Assembly: GCF_004210375.1 (NCBI RefSeq)
Contig: NC_134837.1
Location: 20,531,586 to 20,595,585, forward strand
DNA: 64,000 nucleotides
Origin: Tachypleus tridentatus
Lineage: Eukaryota; Arthropoda; Merostomata; Xiphosura; Limulidae
Direction of reading: 5' to 3'
Numbering within the stretch: the stretch's first letter is position 1; every line of letters starts with the position of its first letter. The notes under the pieces are model-generated. The model searched no databases. It saw only the letters and a list, made by a program, of their open reading frames with translations, and was not told the origin of the DNA. Made by a program: the position numbers and the translations under genes. Shown one piece after another: positions 35,997-45,200 of the stretch.

Positions 35997-36198
35997 TTTG
36001 TTTGTTTTTGCTTTTTAAATTTCACGAAAGCTACTCGAGGGCTATCTGCGCTAGCCGTCCGTAATTTAGCAGGGTAAGACTGGAGGAAAGGCAGCTAGTC
36101 ATAACCACCTACCGCCAACTCTTGGGACACTCTTTTACTAACGAATAGTGGGACTGATCGTCACATTATAACGCTCCCACGGCTGAAAGGACGAGCTC
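35997..36198 (-). repeat. SINE-1 in ERFHQDI copy, head missing
   Basis: Antisense tail and body, ending at GGCTGAAAGGACGAGC. It separates the FERF and KKVWIAFK-like pieces of the host ORF. This is a different insertion point from the SINE in the 2.6-kb copy, though both sit close to the same coding segment. Confidence 0.88.
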
Positions 36199-36428
36199 GG
36201 AAGGACAATCAAGAAAGTTGGAAAAGAAGTGTGGATCGCCTTTAAATATACTATTGATATTTTTTTAGAAAACAACAAGAACCAAAATTGCAAAAATATT
36301 GACAATAACATACTCGATAAAGTCAAAGAATTGGGTTGTACTATGAGCTTGAAAGTTCATTACTTACACTCATGTGTTGACTATTCCCCCTGAAAATCTC
36401 GGTGCCATCAGCGATAAACAAGGGGAGA

Positions 36429-36676
36429 GATTCCATCAAAACATCAGGGTAATGAAGAGAAGGCATCAGGAATGGTAAAACATCAGCATGATGGCTGATT
36501 ACTTCTGAGAGATTCCATCAAGACATCAGTGTAATAAAGAGAAAGGTATCAGGAATGGTAAAACATAAGCATGATGGCTGATTACTTCTGGGAGATTCCA
36601 TCAAGACATCAGAGTAATGAAAAGAAGGTATCAGGAATGGTAAAACATAAGCATGATGGCTGATTACTTCTGGTCT
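36429..36676 (+). repeat. 82/83-bp tandem triplication of coding block
   Basis: GATTCCATCAA(A/G)ACATCAG starts at 36,429, 36,511 and 36,594, and each unit ends GGCTGATTACTTCTG. The units differ by only a few bases, and units 2 and 3 are closer to each other than to unit 1. The periods are 82 and 83 bp, so the reading frame is not kept throughout, consistent with post-inactivation duplication. Confidence 0.92.
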
Positions 36677-37035
36677 TGAAACGAGATTCTCCAAACGCAA
36701 TACATAAAGAAAAAGACCACATCACGTAGCTGTAGATGTATATTTCACAAAAAAAATTAGGATGAACGAAGATGCCCATTTATTTGACATCAATGCTCTT
36801 CTCCCATTTTCCTTAGTTCCTTTGTAGTTTTGTTAACCACCATAGTAATAAAATATGTTGATTGTGGTAAATCAAAAGTAATTTCATCTCAGTAAGAGCT
36901 TGTTTTTCTTCACGATTTGTAACAAATTATTATGTCATAGAAAAAATAATTATTTTCAAAATCTGAGTAATTGAATTAATGAAAATCAGCTATTAAAACC
37001 AAAACAACTATTATGAAGTTTATATTCGCGGGCCC

Positions 37036-37311
37036 ATATACGTAATTGGTTTGTGTTTGTAAAGCGTTAAGTGTGAAATACCTTCAGTGATATTTCCTGG
37101 GGTGCATATAGTGTATGCTATATTTAATAAGTTTTTTAAAGTGCCTAGCTTCTAGTATATTGTATGCTTTAAAAAAAACAACATTTTATGCAATTTCTGC
37201 TGTATGTGTTTTTAATTTGAATTTTAATGGTAAAGCGTCGGGGTGATTCGTGTGATGATATTTAACACTTAAAAACAACTATCGTAAAGTTATTTTCATT
37301 CTCCACTGTGT
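37036..37311. other. Unassigned sequence
   Basis: AT-rich spacer; nothing recognised. Confidence 0.35.
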
Positions 37312-37589
37312 TTTTTTGTTTGCTTTATAATTTTGCGCAAAGCTACTCGAGAACTATCTGCTCTAGTCGTCCTTAATTTAGCAGTGTAAGACTAGAGGGA
37401 AGGCAACTAGTCATCATCACCCACCGCCAACTCTTAGGCTACTCTCTTACCAACGAATAGTGGGATTGACCGTCAAATTATAACGCTCCCATGACTGAAA
37501 GAGCGAGCATGTCTGGTGTGGCAGAGATTTGAACCCGTGACCCTCAGATTACGAGTCGAAATCCTTAACCCACCTGGCCATGACGTGCC
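37312..37589 (-). repeat. SINE-1, full length
   Basis: Antisense copy from T-rich tail complement to CACCTGGCCATGACGTGCC. Confidence 0.9.
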
Positions 37590-39180
37590 TTTCCCATTGT
37601 GAATTTTTGTCTTTGTGTATACTTTTTATGTATTAAAGGAATTCTGTTTATTTATCTTAACAAATAAAAACGTCATCCTCTTATTCTTTCTTGTTGTAAC
37701 TTGTAATAAAGTAACGTTTAAACAGAAAGTAGACTCAAAGTGATACTACTAATATATATACATATATAGTTTGTAGTATATACAGGACACTTTGATATTC
37801 CCTAAGTTACGACCTGAGCACTGAAGCTGCTTCCTCCTTTTGGCACAGTTTAGGAGTTTTAACGACTAAGTTTATGATAAATTCATTGTACTCAAGTATC
37901 ATGCAAAACATTTTATTCACTAAATCAAACTATACTTTTTAGATGTAAATTGTTCTTTATTGATGGCAAAAAATTGAAACAACGTATAGCAAACGTAACA
38001 TGATGTAATCGGGAAAGGCAAGGTTGGCCCTAGGCAGTGACGAACGGCCCGCCAGGCCAAATCCGTTGGGTTCCCCTAGAACCTAAGTAGTGGTGCTCCT
38101 TAACTTATATAATATATAATTTACCATTTAATAACACTTAAACTCTTATTCATGAACAAAGCAGTGTCTTATATCGATTTTGAATGGACAAATAGGTGAA
38201 AAACACTATCATAAACAATGAATACATTTAGACCTATAACATACAACCGATATTTATACCCCAGTCTTGTAGGCTTTGCTTTATGTATAAAAAACATTCA
38301 TAGCCTCTTGAACATGCCACATTCTATAAACCTCTAGTCTATTTTTAGAATTTTTGTTGATGAAATAGACGGGGTGGGGATTCATAGTGACATTTCACAG
38401 TTCTACGTATAGACCCGGATGCTTGTGTAGATCTGTCTGTCCAATTGTAACTAAATATGACTAATGACTACGTGATGTATAGATGTACATGCAAATTGCA
38501 ACACTTTACTTCCCCTTTGATTATCTCATGCCTTTACGTCTTGCATAAACATCTGAGAAAAATAATAAAATAACAACATAGTCTGAGGATGTCCTGAGTC
38601 TATTGTTTAATATTATTTTTACATATACATTTTTCTCTACAAGTGGGTTTTCTGGTCATCACTGATTACTACTAAAGTTTATTCTTCCACTATAAATATG
38701 AATTTCGTTACATTATTATTGGTTTTAATGAAGTAATAACAGTAGCTTAGTTTGTCTTTTATTCATGTTTATTGTAGGCCTACCAGACAAAGAAACGTTA
38801 AAATTGTCAACTGCAATAACTTCCACAGGAATCGGTTTTCTGTCAAACTTACAGATCCTCATGTCGTATAATGACATTATAATTTACTGTAACAAACTAA
38901 ACTTACAATTATTATGTTAGGAATAATAATGCTCTTGTGCCTAGCGAACTTCACCACGAAATATTTCATGATATGTGATTACTTTTGACAACAATAGTGG
39001 GACTGAGTAGCATATCTCCAGTTTATTATTATTATTATATTATCAACAGTTTGTGTGTGAATAATCATGTTGCATGTCAGATGGCCAGTAGAATGTTGTA
39101 CGCTTGTTAGATGGGTCATAATCTTTGGAATTTTGAAACCATCTCTCGAGGAAATCAATTAGCGCAAAACAGAGTCTATA
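37590..39180. other. Unassigned sequence with a Penelope end fragment
   Basis: Mostly AT-rich with no genes. At 38,618-38,665, ACATATACATTTTTCTCTAC then AAGTGGGTTTTCTGGTCATC matches the outer end of the Penelope terminal repeat at 41.08 kb. A GC-richer patch at 38,015-38,090 is unexplained. Confidence 0.4.
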
Positions 39181-39186
39181 TAATTT

Positions 39187-39308
39187 GACTGTCACGTTAT
39201 AATGTCCTCACGTCTGAAAGGCGAGCACGTTTGGCGTGACTGGGATGCGAACCCGCGAACCTCAGATTACGAGTCGCACGCCTTAACATGCTTGGCCACG
39301 CCGGGCCT
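39187..39308 (-). repeat. SINE-1 head and first part of body
   Basis: Antisense piece from the TGTGACGGTCAA-equivalent region to GGCCACGCCGGGCC. The 3' half is missing. Confidence 0.85.
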
Positions 39309-39631
39309 GGCGTTTTTGCACGCATGTGGCGACGGCGAATTTTGTGTAACATAAGCAAAATTTGTTGGTGACATTCAGCGAAATTTAATATGTACACTAA
39401 GCCAGCTTACTCTTATAAGATTGATGTGTAACGTATTTCTACATGATAATATTACAAATTTGTTTTAATAAGACACAAAGACACTACTGCAAATATTTGT
39501 TTATTTGATAGAGACAACAATAAAATCACTTACCACACTGGACATTTGAAACTAATCAAGACGTTACTTAAACAACTGACTTTAAGGAACTCTTCAAAAT
39601 ACGCGACCTGTTCATTCATGTAAAAACAACA

Positions 39632-40340
39632 ATGCAACAGCTGCGTCACACGTGGCAACTTCCAAACAGCGGTAAGAAATTCGACACAAACACTAGAGTA
39701 GAAGGATTTGAGGAAAGTGGAAGCTTTGACGGTGTGAACATATTTTCTAAACCGTCAAGTCACGATATACATAGCAATCTTTGCCTAAAACCTATAAGCG
39801 AATGTATATCTGTAAAGGCAGTTGAGAGAAAGTTGGGAACAGAGGCCTAGCATGACCTAGCGCGTTAAGGCGTGCGCTTCGCAACATGAGGGTCGCGGGT
39901 TCGCGCCCGAGTCGCGCCGAATATGCTCGCCCTCCCAGCCGTGGGGGCGTTATAATGTAACGATCAATCCCACTATTCGCTGCTAAAAGAGTGGCCCAAG
40001 AGTTGGCGGTGGGTGGTGATGATTAGCTGCCTTCCTCTAGTCTTACACTGCTAAATTAGGGACGGCTAGCACAGATAGCCCTCGAATAACTTTGTGCGAA
40101 ATTCCAAAAAACAAACAAACAAGTTGGGAACAAAATACACTGACGAGAATTAAGCTGATAGGTGAAACACGTTGGAAAAGAAACTCACGTGGATTATCAG
40201 CTGTGATAGGGACATCCCAAAAACCATTAAAAACTGTTTTCGTCATAGTTTCTTCCTTCAAACTTGCTACCTTTTGCCGTGTATGTTATATCTTTGCCTT
40301 CTGCGCAATAACATTGGCTGTAATAATAACACTACGTAAC
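39632..40340 (+). other. Unrecognised open segment interrupted by a SINE
   Basis: An ATG at 39,632 opens about 70 codons (MQQLRHTWQLPNSGKKFDTN...) that run into a SINE. When the SINE and one target copy are removed, the same frame ends after 7 codons (KYTDEN stop). The +1 frame stays open for a further ~80 codons, including a hydrophobic run near 40,265-40,340 (CRVCYIFAFCAITLAVIIT) that could be a membrane segment. Composition is less AT-biased than the surroundings. It may be a decayed or partial exon of a membrane protein. No family is recognised and no splice sites can be argued strongly. Confidence 0.25.
39842..40120 (+). repeat. SINE-1, full length with TSD
   Basis: GC-rich head subtype. 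A 12-bp target duplication, AAGTTGGGAACA, lies at 39,830-39,841 and 40,121-40,132. Confidence 0.93.
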
Positions 40341-40344
40341 ACAA

Positions 40345-40606
40345 TTTTTACTTTTTCTTGTTCCTGGGCAGAAAGTGTTATTTCCTAATTGTTTATGCCT
40401 AAAGTAAATGGAAAAGACCTATTTTCTCTTCAAAGCTTTCCTTTTGTGACCTGGATAATGAAATTTTCAAATGCGCCCATTCCAGGTAGATTCAGTGGTG
40501 AGTAGCTGATAGAGAACTTTCTCGAACTTAAAAGAATTTTTAAGAACTTTCTAGAATGTTGTAGAACTTACAAGAATTTTCTAGAATGTTGTAAAACTTA
40601 CGATAA
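40345..40606 (+). repeat. 5' noncoding part of ERFHQDI repeat unit (lineage A)
   Basis: Aligns with 62,950-63,190. Shared blocks are CCTGGGCAGAAAGTGTTATT, TATGCCTAAAGTA, ATGGAAAAGACC, GTAGATT(C/A)AGTG, TGAGTAGCTGATA and short repeats of the GAACTTACAAGAATTTTC kind. This places a conserved noncoding region upstream of the ORF in both copies. Confidence 0.75.
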
Positions 40607-40708
40607 TTTTTCCGTGATAAAGAGAAAAAAACCCACTTGTAGAGAAAAATATATATGTAAAAACGGCTGGTATGGGTTGATAATTTTTTTATGTAGAGGA
40701 GCGAACAA

Positions 40709-40737
40709 CGTTTCGACCTTCTTCAGTCATTGTCAGG
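40709..40737 (-). other. Hammerhead-like core, left arm
   Basis: Minus strand reads CTGACAA, TGACTGAAGAAGGTC, GAAAC. Stem II (GACT/GGTC with loop GAAGAA) is only partly paired, and the CTGANGA box has G to A at its sixth base. Confidence 0.45.
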
Positions 40738-40988
40738 TTCACGTAATCATAAAAACACCCAAGTACTAAATAAAGAAACAAACCTAAACAAATGCAAAAT
40801 TAAAGAAGCCTTATTTATACAACAACTCAAGCCCAAAATAAACCAATACAAAGCAACACCTTTATACCTATATTAATAAATATAATTAAACATCTAAGCA
40901 CGCCCTCTACATTCCTACACTAAATTACACAACCGCCTTCAAACACGTGGTCAGCTATTGGTCAGTTACCTCTTTCTTTCTTTGTGAA

Positions 40989-41017
40989 CCTGACGATGAC
41001 CGAAGAAGGTCGAAACG
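40989..41017 (+). other. Hammerhead-like core, right arm
   Basis: Reads CTGACGA, TGACCGAAGAAGGTC, GAAAC. GACC/GGTC forms a perfect 4-bp stem II with a GAAGAA loop. This is the best-preserved of the five cores in the window. Stems I and III cannot be settled by eye. Confidence 0.55.
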
Positions 41018-41119
41018 TTAGCTCCTCTACATAAAAAAAAAATTCTCAACCCATACCAGCCGTTTTTACATATATATTTTTCTCTACAAGTGGATATTTC
41101 TCTCTTTATCACGGAAAAA

Positions 41120-42246
41120 GTGATCTGTGACAGCATCTGCTAAAATGTGTGAAGCCTACAAGGCATATTTCAGCATGTCCGTCGGGGATCAAAACAAACC
41201 CTGGGCACCTCTTCATTGATAGCTCATCCAGAATCCTCAAAGCTGTGCTGCTCCATAACGGAATAAGTATCCGTCTCTTCCCCTGGCTCATCTGGTGCAC
41301 CTCAAAGAGGAACACAACATCGTCAAGACCTTGCTAGAAGTCTTGAAGTATGATGACTATGGCTGGGAGGTTATCGAAGACAAAATGGTGGCATTTCTGA
41401 TGGGTCTCCAAGGATGCTTTACCAAGTTTCCTTGTTATCTCTGCCTTTGGGACAAGAGGGAAACAGCAGCGCACTACAACAGGAAGCACTGGCCACAACG
41501 GACCGAGTTCTCTGTGGAGAGGCACAATGTCAAGTGTGAGCCACAAGTGGACCTCCAGTAGGTGTTGTTCCCACCGTTGCACGTAAAATTTGGTCTTGCG
41601 AAACAGTTTGTCACAGCTCTTGATAAGAAGTCTGCAGCCTTCAAGTACCTTCGAGACTTCTTCCCTAAGCTGTCTGAAGCGAAGGTTAAACCTGGTGTCT
41701 TCGTTGGACCACAAATAAAGAAGATCCTGGAGTGCAAAGAATTCCACAAGAAGTTCAGTAGGAATGAAAAAAAAAAGCTTGGGGCAGTTTGTCGCAGTGG
41801 GGGCTTCTTGGGCAATCACAAGATTGAAAATTACGTGAAACTGGTTAAGGCTCTGGTGAAGAACTACGGCAAAATGGGCTGTAGAATGTTCCTGAAAGTC
41901 CATATCCTTGATGCTTATCTTGATAAATTCAAGGATAACATGGGAACATACTCAGAGGAGCAAGGCGAGCGTTTCCATCAAGATATACTGGACTTTGAAC
42001 GCCGCTACCAAGTAGCGTATGACGAAACACGATAGGAAACTATAGTTGGGGGCTGATACGTGAAAGTGATTTACATTACAGTCGCAAATCTCAAAAAACT
42101 ACTCACTTCTAAACATTTTATTCATTTCTGTATAACTTTAGTATAAATACATGTAAATCTTGACTCATATGTTGCTTATTCAGACCTTATGTAAATGAAA
42201 ATGTGCAAATTTGTCCGTTTTACATAGAAAATAAGTTAATTTATAA
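41120..42246 (+). pseudogene. ERFHQDI-family ORF, lineage A, internally deleted
   Basis: The frame reads VTASAKMCEAYKAYFSM then DQNKPWAP and jumps straight to LFIDSSSRILKAVLLHNGI; the ~250 residues between are missing compared with the family order. It continues HLKEEHNIVKTLLEVLKYDD, GWEVIEDKMVAFLMGLQGCF, TKFPCYLCLWDKRETAAHYN, a stop at 41,559, then the longest open stretch (41,562-42,035). That stretch has LSEAKVKPGVFVGPQIKKIL, GGFLGNHKIENY, KMGCRMFLKVHILDAYLDKF, and SEEQGERFHQDILDFERRYQ. A frameshift near 42,035 leads to NYSWGLIRESDLHYSRKS and a stop at 42,110-42,112. Conserved C-x-x-C in FPCYLC and the GERFHQDI motif suggest a folded enzyme- or nuclease-like domain, but the function is not known to me. 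Continuing 3' flank is seen beyond the hAT insertion. Confidence 0.75.
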
Positions 42247-45200
42247 CAGGGGCGTAGATCCTGGGGGGATGGGGTATATATCCCCTTCATTTTAGGTGGA
42301 GGGTATGGTGCATACAATCATCCCCTACAGTATGGTCTGTTGAATTGTGTTATTGCATCATAGGTCTACAAATTGTGTGTTTGTTCTTGTGATTCTCGTG
42401 TTCTTATCAATGGAATTACATAATTAGGCCTAGATGTAGGCTTTTTCAGTAACCGAAATGTACATCTTTAATACAGGCGTGCTTCTAAGCTTTTCGATCT
42501 TAGCGACAGTTCGTAAGTATCAGTCATTAGGCCTAAGTATACATGCAAGGCTTGCAAGCACTATCACAGAATCTACTTACGTCTTTTACGTAATGTAAGA
42601 TTAAGTAAAATTTTCATCACAACAGATTGAACAGAGCATGAAATTCAAAAATATTACTCCCAAGCGTAAACTCCTGTGATCTAGATCTGGCAGGCCATTT
42701 GTAGCTTGTAGCTGCATCAATCTTATTTGTATATTGTGCGGTTTTCCTACGCCATTTGTTCTTATGCATGTCTAGCCGGTTTTATTGTCGAACACCTTAC
42801 TCTCCTTAGCTGTCGAAGCCGCTGACCATAGTGTACGTTTAGTGTACAGTTCACGACAAGTTGGAGCCGCTTGGATCCAGACGCGCCCTACATCACCCCC
42901 CTCCGCTCCCTTTAGTCTGAGCCTCGATTTTACAATAGGGCTTATTAGACCTGTGTTTGTGGCCCTCATTAATCCAGGAAAGTTCAGATTATCACCGCCC
43001 TCTAATAAAGTGCTGGTGCTTTATGGTAAAAGAACAATATATTCTCTTATTATAGATGGTGAAAATATTGTATTTTCTTGTATAATTAGAACACAAAAGG
43101 AGCGATTTCAACGGCCTGAAGCCTCTACTCGAATTGTATTGTTAGTTTTTGTTTAGATGTTTTTATTTAATAGACGTGCTTATAGACATTATATCACAAC
43201 GTGTTTGCCTTTTGATGAGCTTTAACAGGAATATAATATATTTGTGATTGTTTAAGTATTTTTAAGAAACTTGCAATTACTTGTGTTGTAACTAGCACAC
43301 ATTATTGTCCCAGCGATGCCCAGGCGGTCAGTCGGCTTAGTAATCGCTGTGAGGTTCGCGCGTTCGACTTAAATACATTGTACAGTTCAGTCCTACTTCC
43401 ATTCTGTTCTATCTTCGTTCGTTGTTCGTTAGAGTTTTTCAATAAAGATTGTATTTTAGCCTGTTGAGTCGTCTGGAAAACAGATTCCAATTATGACAAG
43501 CAAGCGTCTGAAACTTTCCGATATTAGACAGTTCTGCAAGCCAGTTACTAGTAGTACTACAAGTGACAATGCAGATGCAGATAATTCAACAACCTCAAGC
43601 AAAGGAATAGAAACTTGCCATACAGAGGAAATACCATGTTCATCAGAGGACGAGTCTGAAAATGCTCGTGCAACTATTGCACATCATGAACCACCAGATA
43701 GTTGTGAAACAAGTTTGTGCAGTAATGAAAAATCTGACACTCCACAGATACAGTGTGGAAAACCATATCATCCAGAGGCACAAATAATACCACAACAGAA
43801 AGCAAAATCTCAAAATATTAACTCCCAGGGCAAGTGGTTTGATGAGTTTTCATGGCTACACTTCGACAATCAGACTCAAAAAGTCATATGCTTTCATTGT
43901 GCCAAGGAGAAAAATAGAGGCCTTTTTACAGGGAAATTAGAGAGGCCAGTGGAGTATACCTTCATATCCCCCGGTTTTTGCAACTGGAAAAGGGCAAAAC
44001 AGAAATTCAACGAACACCAATACTCCTCTCAACACAGATTCGCCATATCTCCAGAAGGTTCACTTGATGTAACTCCAGTGACTGTCCAGCTACATGATGG
44101 AAAAAAGAAGCAGCAGGAAGAATGCAAAAGAAGTCTAGCCAAAATATTCAGAAGTTTACGTTTCTTACTGCGTCAATGTTTAGCATTACGTGGAGATACT
44201 GATATGGAGGAGAACTTCCTACAGTTAATGAAGCTCCTGGAAGAGGAAGATCCTGAGTTGACGGCCTACTTGTAAAAGAAAACCACATTCACATCACCCC
44301 AAGCTCAGAATGAAATAATGGAGATGTTCAGCCATCAGATACTGAGGAACATAGCACACGAAGTGTAGCAAAGTAAAATCTTTGCATTAATGGTTGATGT
44401 CACTCAAGTTGTTACAGGTGCCGAACAGGAAGCAATATGTGTACGATACGTAGATGAGAATCTTGACGTCCATGAGACATTTCTTGGTTTGTACAGTGTT
44501 TCCAATACAACTGGTGAAACAATATCCTCGACTATACTTGATGTACTGACTAGACTCAATTTACCACTGTCAGGAGTAAGAGCACAAACTTATGATGGAG
44601 CCGCTAACACGAGTGGTGCGTACAGTGGATGCCAGGCAAAAATAAAAGAAAAGCAACCGTCAGCTTTGTTTTTTCACTGCGGAACACACAAGGCTAATTT
44701 AATAATGCAACATGCAGTTGAAGCTTGTGAATGTGTTCGAGATTCTATCCAGTGGGTACATGAACTTGGTGTCTTGCTTCAGAGGTCAGACAAATACAAG
44801 ACAATCTTTGAACACATTGTATGGTCAGACAGCCACAATGGTCCAATTAAATACATCCGCCCACTGTGTCCAACACGCTGGTTGTGCCGCCTATCTGCAA
44901 TTACAGTGACATTGTTGATACTTTGTCTGAATTAGCAAATGGAAAATCAGATGTAGCAGTGAAAGCACGAGGTCTGCTGGATAGATTTCACAAAGGAAAG
45001 ACAGTTTTAGGATTGTTGATAGCTTAGCATCCATTAGCTGCATTCAAGTTACTAAACCGTTCATTCCAAGCAAAATCAGCGACAGTATCTGGCATGATTG
45101 AAGCATCTGCAATGACAGTTGAGCAATTGCGGGTACTGCGAACAGAGGAAAATTACAATAAGATATTTGATGAAGCTGAGAATAAGGTAACTTCCATAGA

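Larger units (their letters stand above)
35935..37035 (+). pseudogene. ERFHQDI-family ORF, C-terminal part with triplicated motif block (lineage B)
   Basis: Begins with an AAGGCCTC...DEQFERF segment matching 2,560-2,620. A nested antisense SINE follows. Then come NNKNQNCKNIDNNIL, VKELGCTMSLKVHYLHSCVD, SPxNLGAISDKQGERFHQN, IRVMKRRHQEW and ISMMADYF. The block from GERFHQ to MADYF then occurs two more times in direct tandem. After it come diverged C-terminal residues and a noncoding flank similar to 3,240-3,530. Stops are frequent. Upstream domains (zinc-ligand region and SLVDP block) are absent here, so the copy is 5'-truncated or too decayed to read. Molecular function is unknown. Confidence 0.7.
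40607..41119 (+). mobile_element. Truncated Penelope element with inverted terminal repeats
   Basis: A 136-bp left arm (40,607-40,742) and its near-exact inverted copy (40,984-41,119) flank a 241-bp centre. The centre encodes on the plus strand NTQVLNKETNLNKCKIKEAL, then FIQQLKPKINQYKATPLYLY, the C-terminal end of the GIY-YIG endonuclease of Penelope-like elements. The right arm follows the ORF as a normal 3' terminal repeat; the left arm is the inverted partial repeat often seen at 5'-truncated Penelope insertions. Each arm has a hammerhead-like core. The element sits inside the ERFHQDI copy, between its upstream flank and ORF. Confidence 0.8.

Noticed and set aside
37595..38100. GC-richer patch near 38,015-38,090 as a gene or CpG element
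   Set aside because: Too short, with no open frame or repeat match that I can support.
41334..41903. Minus-strand 189-residue frame
   Set aside because: It is the antisense shadow of the ERFHQDI ORF, whose plus-strand frames show the conserved motifs.
42785..43156. 123-residue open frame inside the hAT element
   Set aside because: Lies in the leader region upstream of the transposase, has no recognisable motif and overlaps an opposite-strand frame of similar quality.
43305..43375. Possible tRNA-like sequence within the hAT leader
   Set aside because: GGTTCGCGCGTTCGA resembles a B box, but no cloverleaf or A box could be fitted.
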